Shown here one piece after another: positions 8,511-14,025 of a DNA stretch of 24,715 nt. The stretch's first letter is position 1; every line of letters starts with the position of its first letter. The stretch is from Candidatus Methanomethylophilus sp. UBA78 (GTDB lineage Archaea; Thermoplasmatota; Thermoplasmata; Methanomassiliicoccales; Methanomethylophilaceae). The stretch lies in NCBI GenBank assembly GCA_002503545.1, contig DARY01000009.1, positions 1 through 24,715 of the forward strand. Reading direction: 5' to 3'. The translations under genes were made by a program, and so were the position numbers. The notes under the pieces were generated by a model. It saw only the letters and a list, made by a program, of their open reading frames with translations, was not told the origin of the DNA and searched no databases.

Positions 8511-8605
8511 GGAGAGATGTATCGCCGTATTCCTATTAAATTTAATGGAATTTTCCGTTAAACTAGTATTCAAAATTCACTTTAAAGGAATAATCCGCGA
8601 TAAAT
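8452..8605. repeat. Direct repeat, right copy (partner 7130-7281)
   Basis: The intact version of the block described at 7130-7281: first codons, TATA, palindrome and the conserved upstream segment of the ATPase gene starting at 8510. Similarity stops just after gcgataa. Confidence 0.8.
8533..8590 (-). promoter_or_regulatory. Promoter and phased operators of DUF4143 ATPase 2
   Basis: The minus strand shows TTTAATAG (8533-8540), a TATA box 27 nt before the ATG. Directly upstream is an imperfect 22-bp palindrome (8541-8562) built from TTTAANGGAA half-sites, then another half-site at 8581-8590. The step from 8541 to 8581 is 40 bp. A protein bound here would cover the TATA/BRE region, so repression or autoregulation is likely. 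Confidence 0.65.
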
Positions 8606-8614
8606 CAGACACCG

Positions 8615-8909
8615 TCACGCGGCGGACAAGGTCGATTCCGGCAGCCATGCCATATCCCGGGAGGGAATGCTTCGGTTTCGTGTCAGTTCCGCGAACTCCC
8701 CGACCCTCTTCAACCGCTCTTCGATCGGCAGCATCCCGTCAAGTCTCAACACATGCACATCGACGCACCGTCTGCGGAACATCCTGAAATCCGGGAAGTC
8801 ATGGGCACGACGTATCATCTCCCCCGTCGGAGGTCCTGACGGGAAACGGTATCCCGTCGCACTTCCCCGCGCGTATGCGCGATACGCACACGTCCTCGGG
8901 CGTGTCCAT
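8615..8909 (-). pseudogene. Frameshifted gene of unknown function
   Basis: An ATG at 8909 opens a credible coding stretch (MDTPEDVCVSRIRAGKCDG, then IPFPVRTSDG) that stops after 36 codons. One frame over, sense continues with EMIRRAHDFPDFRMFRRR, then VDVHVLRLDGMLPIEERLKR and a final TLSAA before TGA at 8615. The switch lies near 8823-8835. Joined, the product would be about 98 residues. I recognise no family. The late segment looks like a charged amphipathic helix. A promoter with a palindrome across the expected start site precedes it. It lies beside toxin-antitoxin remnants, so a similar origin is possible but unproven. Either a real pseudogene or a base-call error. Confidence 0.5.
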
Positions 8910-8914
8910 GGTGA

Positions 8915-8960
8915 GTTCCCGTATCCGGAATACGGGAACCGCACGGCGGAATCTATATGC
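8915..8960 (-). promoter_or_regulatory. Promoter with 25-bp inverted repeat across the start site
   Basis: The minus strand has a TATA-like GCATATAGA (8952-8960). An inverted repeat lies at 8915-8939, arms GTTCCCGTAT and ATACGGGAAC around five bases. Its position about 15-40 nt downstream of the TATA puts it over the expected transcription start, 6 nt before the ATG at 8909, as for an autorepressor site. Confidence 0.55.
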
Positions 8961-9259
8961 GAGGAGCCGGGCTCGTTCTCACTTACGGTTCCGGTGAGGG
9001 AAGGTGGGCCCAAGGGGAGGATATTCAGCAATTTCGTGCCCCTAATCAGGCTCCCGAGGAGCGGAATCGGGGGAAATCCGAGGGATCGGACGTCCCCGGA
9101 TGCCTTCTGACGTCGTTTCCGCATAAGTGGAAACAAGACGGACGCCTGCGCGGAACGTCGATCCCAGCGGAAGCCCGGTCACGAGTCGGGCGTAAGTGTC
9201 GAACTCGGGATAGAACAGACAGGTGATGAAACACGAAACTTATCGGTAAGAGGTTAAGC
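8961..9259. other. Intergenic stretch without recognised gene
   Basis: No coding region could be supported on either strand. The stretch holds an inverted repeat GTTTCC-(8 nt)-GGAAAC at 9115-9134 and a small CTTA/TAAG repeat just before the promoter of the antitoxin gene. Base composition is less GC-biased at third positions than in the neighbouring genes, in keeping with decayed sequence. Confidence 0.4.
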
Positions 9260-9268
9260 AAATATCAT
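9260..9268 (+). promoter_or_regulatory. Putative TATA box of the antitoxin gene
   Basis: AAATATCAT, about 30 nt before the ATG at 9296. Confidence 0.4.
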
Positions 9269-9295
9269 TATGTCCCAAGAAGAGGTTACGAGAGT

Positions 9296-9454
9296 ATGGA
9301 CGAGGAAGCTCAATGTCGCGAGATCGTCAACTCCGCCGTGCGTTCCATGGAAATGGAAGGATTCTCCCCCACGGAAGAGGATAGAAGGCTCGCATATCTC
9401 TGCATCACCGGGCAGATGTCCTATGAGGAGATTCTCGAAATCGTAAGAGGTTGA
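9296..9454 (+). CDS. VbhA-like antitoxin of a Fic toxin
   Basis: A 52-residue protein with the layout of VbhA-type antitoxins: IVNSAVRSMEMEGFSPTEED, then a second helix ending MSYEEILEIVRG. In the family the small helical protein blocks the Fic AMP-transferase (VbhT) by inserting a glutamate of an inhibitory helix of S/T-x-x-x-E/G-N type next to the ATP site. Here the corresponding helix reads SAVRSMEMEG, the usual antitoxin signature. The gene is intact, with a TATA-like element 30 nt upstream, and its TGA is followed one base later by the ATG of a Fic gene stub. The toxin body is gone, so this is an orphan antitoxin. Recognition is by motif memory; a profile search would settle it. Confidence 0.7.
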   Translation: MDEEAQCREIVNSAVRSMEMEGFSPTEEDRRLAYLCITGQMSYEEILEIVRG

Positions 9455-9455
9455 G

Positions 9456-9521
9456 ATGGTATACCACACCGATTGCGATCCGCATTACTGCTATCCAGGC
9501 ACATCCACTCTCATAATGTAA
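9456..9521 (+). pseudogene. 5' stub of a Fic-domain toxin gene
   Basis: Directly after the antitoxin, an ATG at 9456 encodes MVYHTDCDPHYCYPGTSTL and stops two codons later at TAA. The DPYCYPGT-like N-terminus is typical of Fic proteins that pair with VbhA-type antitoxins, normally followed by about 170 further residues including HPFxxGNGR. None of that is present downstream. The sequence switches straight to the 3' end of a gene on the other strand, so the toxin was cut off by deletion or rearrangement. Confidence 0.65.
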
Positions 9522-9526
9522 GTAAT

Positions 9527-9801
9527 TCAGCCTTTGGGGATCGCAAGACGCCTGAGGTCGCAGACCTCTGTACCCGAGATGGGTTCCCCGGGAGCCTCCT
9601 CCAGCCTGCCGTAGTATCCACCCATCTCGAACAGTCCCATGCCCTCGGGTTCGACGATGCAGAAGTCGCTGTCGTGGCGGTTGTCGCCGCGGGCCCTGGA
9701 ACCAAGAGGTACGTCCTGAGTATCCCGTACTCGGCGGCGATGGCGCCGATTATCCGACAGAGCTCCTCGAAAGTGTACTTCTTCGCCCCGTCCATGGGCA
9801 T
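9527..9801 (-). pseudogene. Second MNT-type nucleotidyltransferase, frameshifted
   Basis: The gene starts at 9801 (MPMDGAKKYTFEELCRIIGA) and runs to AEYGILRTYL. The family motif then continues one frame over as GSRARGDNRHDSDF, a helix (GLFEMGGYYGRLEEAPG) and an end at 9527. A single missing base in the Leu-Phe-Gly codons (near 9702) explains the switch, since the span is 275 nt. As in the copy at 148-455, the second Asp of the catalytic DxD is lost: it reads DSDFCIV, with Cys in its place. The C-terminus is short and unlike the usual EVDLV strand. No HEPN partner is seen. It abuts the Fic stub, so this is a junction of two decayed modules. Confidence 0.75.
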
Positions 9802-10061
9802 GGGATGGCGTTAGCATCATATAGGCAAAGGCCGGGATCCACACCGGGGAAACGGCTGCAATCTGTGTTCCTGAGCCGAGCCCATCGCTGTTCGGGGATG
9901 GGGATTAGACGGATATGCGTAACTCCGGGTTGAATCCCGGCGGCGGCTTCATGCGGCGAACGACCGCATAGCATGATAATTTCTGCGGCCGGTGCGAGTA
10001 CCTCTCTCAGTCATGCAGATCTCCCTGAAATGATGTAAAACAATCCAGATTTCAGCGATGT

Positions 10062-10070
10062 TTTTTTATA
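10062..10070 (+). promoter_or_regulatory. Putative promoter of a non-coding RNA
   Basis: TTTTTTATA in a run of seven Ts; a start about 26 nt downstream would fall near 10092, just before three closely spaced stems. Confidence 0.4.
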
Positions 10071-10091
10071 CTCATCACGTCCATCTTTACT

Positions 10092-10228
10092 GTTGAGGCG
10101 AACCGTATGATAGCCCGCACGGCGTGTGCGGAGTTGTACGGCAATCCCGGGGGGCGAGTCCGTCACCGACGGGCTGTCCGTGTGGCCTGTACTCTGCCGT
10201 ATGGTGGAAGCAGGTTCCCCCCGTTTTC
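10092..10228 (+). ncRNA. Candidate structured RNA
   Basis: After a TATA-like element the sequence folds on paper into two domains. The first is a hairpin CCGCAC-GGCGT-GTGCGG (10115-10131). The second is a closing stem TACGGCA/TGCCGTA (10137-10143 with 10195-10201) around an inner hairpin CCGTC-ACC-GACGG (10160-10172). A C-run and T-run (10217-10226) follow. I cannot match it to tRNA, 5S, 7S or RNase P RNA. The longest reading frame inside it (from 10107) has atypical composition. The call rests on stems and promoter only. Confidence 0.3.
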
Positions 10229-10272
10229 ATTCCATCATTCTGCAAGTCGGTTCCCCGGGATGAGGGGGAGAA

Positions 10273-10307
10273 TTATTTAATCTCCGAAAAGGATTAAGAA
10301 ACGGAGG
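10273..10307 (+). promoter_or_regulatory. Promoter and ribosome site of the DUF3791-like gene
   Basis: TTATTTAAT (10273-10281) is a plausible TATA box. CGGAGG (10302-10307) sits 6 nt before the ATG at 10314 and decides that start. Confidence 0.5.
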
Positions 10308-10313
10308 CAAAAA

Positions 10314-10529
10314 ATGCTGGAATGGCTGAAGTACATAAGAAACTACAGAAGGTCCTTCGCGAAGGCCCACGGAATGTCCGAATCCGAAGCCGCACGCCTC
10401 TTCAGAAAGTACGGGGTGAACGGCTATATCCGCCGCCACTATGCCGCGATCGGTCACAGGGGGGCGGTTTCGAGCATCCGCCGCTTCATAATCAAGCACG
10501 GCGGCGAACTCCCGGACCGCATCGGCTGA
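10314..10529 (+). CDS. DUF3791-like small protein
   Basis: A 71-residue basic protein. The core (FAKAHGMSESEAARLFRKYG, then VNGYIRRHYAAIGHRG and a helix IRRFIIKHGG) follows the DUF3791 pattern: a helix with HGMS, F-x-x-YGV-x-x-Y, and a downstream helix. In other genomes DUF3791 proteins are often encoded next to DUF3990 proteins, and the pair has been suspected of being toxin-antitoxin-like. No DUF3990 gene is seen here. Here Arg and Lys replace many acidic residues that are usual in the family, so the charge is unusual. A clear ribosome site and a TATA box support expression. It stands alone, and a strong hairpin follows the stop. Confidence 0.6.
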   Translation: MLEWLKYIRNYRRSFAKAHGMSESEAARLFRKYGVNGYIRRHYAAIGHRGAVSSIRRFIIKHGGELPDRIG

Positions 10530-10851
10530 ATCCTTCGAACCCGGCGGCTCTCTCGCCGCCGGGACATCTTCCGCATGCGATGTGATCGAAGGATGGGAAC
10601 TCCGAGAGGAGCAGAACCGCTTTCATCGACCTTTTAATCCGGTGCCGACGGACCTGTTTCCTCCGCTCCGGCCGCCGCGAACCTCCGCCGGACGGTACAG
10701 ACAGACCGTGAATCCCGATCAGAGCGCACGGACCGTGCATGTTTGAAGAACAATAACATCCTAGCCTTATTATAATCTCCAGACCGTATGAACCGTGTCT
10801 GCCCGACCATCCGGTCGCAGGCGGTATACTGGCAGAGTATGGAGGGATGAA
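10530..10851. other. Intergenic region before the zinc-ribbon gene
   Basis: Apart from the terminator-like hairpin, it holds a TATA-like TTATTATAAT at 10767-10776. That would start a transcript near 10798 and give the next gene a leader of about 54 nt with a GGAGGGA ribosome site at 10841. A second candidate TATA (GGTATACTG, near 10822) would give a nearly leaderless RNA. Nothing else is recognised. Confidence 0.4.
10540..10563 (+). terminator. Hairpin after the DUF3791-like gene
   Basis: Perfect 9-bp arms CCCGGCGGC and GCCGCCGGG around TCTCTC, 10 nt after the stop codon. No U-tract follows, so termination is inferred from position and stability. Confidence 0.45.
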
Positions 10852-11250
10852 ATGGGAAACGGAGAAGGATTCCAATGTCGGGAATGCGGATACAGGATCG
10901 ATGTATGGTACGGCGGCGGCATGATTGATCCGTTCAAAATGATGTCGAAAACCAAAAAGAAAGTGGAGGACGGAGAATACGGACCGTGGGCAAGGAAAGC
11001 ACTGGAGAACCACCCCGACGCTTCCTGTTATCACCGCAATGCTCTGTTCAAATGCATATGCGGCAACTATGCATCCAAATCTATAGTCTCGATACGCGGT
11101 ATCCAAGGCGACGCCGTTTCCTACAGGCCGATCATGAGATGCAAATTGTGCCACAGGAAAATGAAGGAAGTCAGTTTCATACCAGATGAATTGGACTGTC
11201 CCAGATGCGGGGAGTCGATGGACCACGTCGATTCTATTCTCTGGGACTGA
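10852..11250 (+). CDS. Zinc-ribbon protein of unknown function
   Basis: A 132-residue protein with four cysteine clusters: CREC near the N-terminus, CIC in the middle (FKCICGNY), then CKLC and CPRC near the C-terminus. The layout (QCRECGYRIDVWYGGGM, a charged middle, then a closing DCPRCGESM) resembles a widespread uncharacterised family of small zinc-ribbon proteins in anaerobic bacteria and methanogens. It is probably cytosolic and binds one or two zinc ions. The ATG at 10852 is chosen for the ribosome site 6 nt upstream and for the position of the first cysteine pair. A GTG at 10795 in the same frame is possible but adds an Arg-rich tail with no family look. Not part of an operon. Confidence 0.7.
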   Translation: MGNGEGFQCRECGYRIDVWYGGGMIDPFKMMSKTKKKVEDGEYGPWARKALENHPDASCYHRNALFKCICGNYASKSIVSIRGIQGDAVSYRPIMRCKLCHRKMKEVSFIPDELDCPRCGESMDHVDSILWD

Positions 11251-11403
11251 GGGCCGGGCGATCCGGCTTCGCTTCGCATGCGAATCCCGCGGTCCGCCGC
11301 GACCCCTCGGTGCCCCCGCGCACCCCGACGGCTCGTTTTAACCGGCGCACCGCACCTCTTTTTATTCCGTCCAGACCTCCGAATCGGACCGCCGACCGTA
11401 CGG

Positions 11404-11412
11404 GGTTATATC
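11404..11412 (+). promoter_or_regulatory. Putative TATA box of the CDF transporter
   Basis: GGTTATATC, centred 27 nt before the ATG at 11435; predicts a leaderless transcript. Confidence 0.5.
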
Positions 11413-11434
11413 GCCGTACGTCTTCTCCCGCGGT

Positions 11435-12562
11435 ATGTCCGAGGAAGGTGCCGCCGCCGGTGCGGCGAGGGACGGCGTCATCATACGCACCAGCATGCTG
11501 AGCGTGGCGGCCAACGCGATGCTGGCGGCCGTCAAGGTCGCCGTCGGCGTCGTAACCAACTCCATAGCCGTCACCATGGACGCCATAAACAACATGAGCG
11601 ACGCCATGTCCTCCGTCGTCACCATCGTCGGGACGAAGCTGTCCGGCAGGGAGCCCGACAAGAAGCACCCCCTGGGGTACGGGAGGATCGAGTACCTCAC
11701 GGCGCTGGTCGTCGCCGCCATCATCCTCTACGCCGGGCTGACGGCGCTGCTGGAATCGGTCGACAGGGTCCTGCATCCCGAGGAGGTGGAGTACTCGGCG
11801 GTCACCCTGGCCATCATCGGTGCGGTGGTGGCGGTGAAGCTGTTTCTGGGCAGGCACGTGAGGTCCGTCGGGAGGAGGGTCAGGTCGGGCCCCCTCGTCG
11901 CCTCCGGCACGGAGGCCCTCCTGGACGCCGCCGTCTCCGCCTCGGTCTTCGCCTCGGCCGTCATCTTCACCGCGACCGGGATCGGCCTGGAGGCCTACGT
12001 CGGGGTGGGGATATCGCTGGTGATCATCAGGACGGCCCTGGTCACGTTCTGGGAGACCGTCGACGAGATACTCGGGAAGCGCCCCGACAGGGAGCTCACC
12101 GGCGCCATCAAGGCCACCGTCCGCGGCCACAGGGGCGTGACGGGGGCGTACGACCTCGTCCTCCACAGCTACGGTCCCGACAGGCTCGTGGGGTCCGTGC
12201 ACATCGAGGTGGCCGACACCATGCCGATGAGGGAGCTCGACATCCTCCAGAGGGAGATCATGCGCGACGTGATGGAGAAGCACGGGGTGATGCTGGAAGG
12301 CATCGGCGTATACTCCCGGGACGTCGCCGGCGGACCGTCGGCCGCCATCCTCCGGCAGGTGGAGGGGATCGTCGGCGCCCGCGAGGGGGTGCTGGAGATG
12401 CACGGGTTCTACGCGGACACGGAGGAGAAGACCATACTCTTCGACATCGTCATCGACTTCGATGTGGAGGACAGGATGGCGCTGCTCGAGGAGATCCGCG
12501 GCGAGGTGTGCGCGGCCTTCCCCGGGTACAGGGTCTCCATAACGCCGGACCTGGACATCTGA
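11435..12562 (+). CDS. Cation diffusion facilitator (CDF) metal transporter
   Basis: A 375-residue CDF-family protein that should export divalent metal in exchange for protons at the membrane. The membrane part (about residues 18-212) carries the helix-2 metal motif as DAINNMSDAMSS (D49, N52, D56), the conserved loop HPLGYGRIEY (78-87), and a helix-5 motif EALLD (E160, D164). A cytosolic C-terminal region follows (about 215-375), long enough for two ferredoxin-like dimerisation repeats (HIEVADTMPMRELD, then FDIVIDFDVED). The usual His of HxxxD is absent and GHGR is GYGR, so the metal is uncertain; manganese, iron or another metal are all possible. The start is supported by a TATA box 27 nt upstream. 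Monocistronic, with a hairpin at the stop. Confidence 0.88.
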   Translation: MSEEGAAAGAARDGVIIRTSMLSVAANAMLAAVKVAVGVVTNSIAVTMDAINNMSDAMSSVVTIVGTKLSGREPDKKHPLGYGRIEYLTALVVAAIILYAGLTALLESVDRVLHPEEVEYSAVTLAIIGAVVAVKLFLGRHVRSVGRRVRSGPLVASGTEALLDAAVSASVFASAVIFTATGIGLEAYVGVGISLVIIRTALVTFWETVDEILGKRPDRELTGAIKATVRGHRGVTGAYDLVLHSYGPDRLVGSVHIEVADTMPMRELDILQREIMRDVMEKHGVMLEGIGVYSRDVAGGPSAAILRQVEGIVGAREGVLEMHGFYADTEEKTILFDIVIDFDVEDRMALLEEIRGEVCAAFPGYRVSITPDLDI

Positions 12563-12577
12563 CGGCCTGAGGCCGTC
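12561..12577 (+). terminator. Hairpin overlapping the CDF stop codon
   Basis: Arms GACGGCC and GGCCGTC around TGA; the gene's own TGA stop (12560-12562) overlaps the left arm. No U-tract directly follows, although a T-rich region begins about 55 nt later. Confidence 0.4.
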
Positions 12578-12612
12578 GGGGCTTATTCGTCCCCGGAGAC
12601 GGGGAACAAAAA

Positions 12613-12792
12613 ATCTCCAATAGAATGGAGATTTTTGCTCTTAGATTGGTTTTTCTCCAATCAAATAGAGTTTTTAATGTGTAGTTGATTTTTCTCTATT
12701 TCAATGGAGATTTTTATCATTATGTTGTTTTTTCTCTAAATTTTTGGAGAAAAATTATATTCTTCCAGATTATCTCCAACATTATGGAGATA
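12613..12792. repeat. Five-unit phased palindrome array upstream of DUF4143 ATPase 3
   Basis: Five copies of TCTCYA-N6-TRGAGA have left arms starting at 12614, 12654, 12693, 12733 and 12773: steps of 40, 39, 40 and 40 bp. T-runs flank the arms. The local base composition is strongly AT-rich against a GC-rich background. The fourth unit lies just upstream of the TATA element, and the fifth contains the ATG at 12784. Units 1 and 5 have perfect arms; units 2, 3 and 4 carry one or two changes. An operator or iteron-like array for a DNA-binding protein is the natural reading. Confidence 0.85.
12753..12761 (+). promoter_or_regulatory. Putative TATA box of DUF4143 ATPase 3
   Basis: AATTATATT, centred 27 nt before the ATG at 12784 and lying between palindromes 4 and 5, so proteins on those sites would occlude both TBP and the start site. 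Confidence 0.5.
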
Positions 12793-13956
12793 AAGAGGCG
12801 GGATTATCTGAAGATCCTGAAGGATTCTTCCGGTAAAACGGACCTCGTGAAGGTGATCACGGGCATGCGCAGGACAGGGAAGACCACGGTCATGCTCCAG
12901 CATCTGGAATACCTCCGTTCGACGGGCATACCCGAGGAATCGGTCTGCTACATAGACCTGGATCTGCTTGGTAAGACCGTGACATCGGAGGAACTGAAGG
13001 AGATGCTGCGGCCCTGTCTCGACTACAGCGGGACGCATTACGTGTTCATAGACGAGATACAGGATGTCGACGGATGGGAACGGGTCGTGGCGATGCTGGT
13101 CGCACGCAGGGACTGCGACGTCTACATCACAGGTTCCAACTCCCGGATGCTCTCCTCGGAACTGTCCACCAAGCTTTCGGGGAGATACATGGAGGTGGAG
13201 ATCCTCCCCCTGTCGTTCGGTGAATTCATGGAACTTCACGGAGGGGATCCGGAGGAGAGGTTCGTTCAGTACATGCGCTACGGGCCGCTTCCGTCCATCG
13301 AACCGGACAGGGGCGACAGGGTATGCCGCGCCCAATCCGAGGGCGTTTACAACACGGTCATGATGAAGGACGTGCTGTCGCGCGCATCCGGAAGGGCGGA
13401 CAGGCTCGACGCCGTATGCAGGTTCCTCTATTCGAACATCAGGAACGTCACCAATGCGGAAAGGATATCCGGGGAGCTGGGTCTTTCCAACGATGCCGTG
13501 AGCAAATACCTGAAGGCCGTTCTGGAAGCGCATCTGTTCTATCATGCGGACAGATACGACATTGTGGGGAGGAAGGTGCTCTCGTCGAAGGGGAAGTACT
13601 ACGCCACCGATCTGGGTATGAGGAGCATCGCCGTCAACGCCAACGAGCTGGTGGACATCAGTGCCCCCCTGGAGAACGTCGTTTATTTCGAACTGCTCCG
13701 CAGGGGTTACAGGGTGTTCGTCGGCAGCTTCCGCGACCGGGAGGTGGATTTCACCGCGGTCAGAGGCGACGAGGTGAGGTATTACCAGGTGTCGAAGACG
13801 GTCATGGCGGACAGCACGTACGAAAGGGAGATGGCCCCCCTGAAATCCGTCGCGGACAACTACGACAAGACCGTCCTCACCATGGACAGGTTCGGTCTGG
13901 GGAACGACGAAGGGGTGAGGATCGTCAACGTGATGGATTGGCTGCTGAAAGGATGA
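12784..13956 (+). CDS. AAA ATPase with DUF4143 domain (copy 3)
   Basis: A 390-residue relative of the ATPase at 7326-8510. Walker A is GMRRTGKT (27-34), Walker B YVFIDEIQD (86-94), sensor DVYITGSNSRMLSS (112-125), and family motif LPLSFGEFME (141-150). The segment at about 222-256 (NVTNAERISGELGLSNDAVS, then KYLKAVLEA) looks like a winged helix, with the recognition helix around SNDAVSKYLK. The nuclease-like end has REVDF (E320, D322) but YYQVS (Q335, V336) instead of a Glu-x-Lys, as in copy 2. The ATG at 12784 lies inside the fifth palindrome and 27 nt after a TATA box; the frame is open upstream to 12685, but that part is palindrome DNA. Autoregulation through the array is likely but inferred. 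Confidence 0.9.
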   Translation: MEIKRRDYLKILKDSSGKTDLVKVITGMRRTGKTTVMLQHLEYLRSTGIPEESVCYIDLDLLGKTVTSEELKEMLRPCLDYSGTHYVFIDEIQDVDGWERVVAMLVARRDCDVYITGSNSRMLSSELSTKLSGRYMEVEILPLSFGEFMELHGGDPEERFVQYMRYGPLPSIEPDRGDRVCRAQSEGVYNTVMMKDVLSRASGRADRLDAVCRFLYSNIRNVTNAERISGELGLSNDAVSKYLKAVLEAHLFYHADRYDIVGRKVLSSKGKYYATDLGMRSIAVNANELVDISAPLENVVYFELLRRGYRVFVGSFRDREVDFTAVRGDEVRYYQVSKTVMADSTYEREMAPLKSVADNYDKTVLTMDRFGLGNDEGVRIVNVMDWLLKG

Positions 13957-13994
13957 CTCCGTCGCGACGGAGGCCCGTCCGTGTCCGGATTCAG

Positions 13995-14003
13995 CTTAAA
14001 TAG
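13995..14003 (+). promoter_or_regulatory. Putative TATA box of exported protein gene
   Basis: CTTAAATAG, centred 27 nt before the ATG at 14026. Confidence 0.5.
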
Positions 14004-14025
14004 ATGCCGTGCGGTATTGAATCCG

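Larger units (their letters stand above)
9802..10313. other. Long intergenic region, no protein gene
   Basis: No coding region could be supported in these 512 bp. The left part (9802-10060) shows nothing beyond scattered short repeats. The right part holds a strong T-rich TATA-like element and the possible structured RNA described separately, then the promoter of the DUF3791-like gene. Confidence 0.45.

Noticed and set aside
9270..9450. Alternative start at 9270 for the antitoxin gene
   Set aside because: This ATG is in another frame and its translation is Pro/Arg/Lys-rich without family resemblance. The frame from 9296 matches the antitoxin pattern.
10107..10270. Small protein gene from the ATG at 10107
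   Set aside because: Arg-rich with no ribosome site and codon use unlike the neighbours; the stretch is better explained by paired stems.
12613..12792. CRISPR-like array
   Set aside because: The repeated unit is a short palindrome with T-rich flanks and about 20 bp between units, far shorter than usual spacers. The last unit overlaps a start codon, and no cas gene is near.
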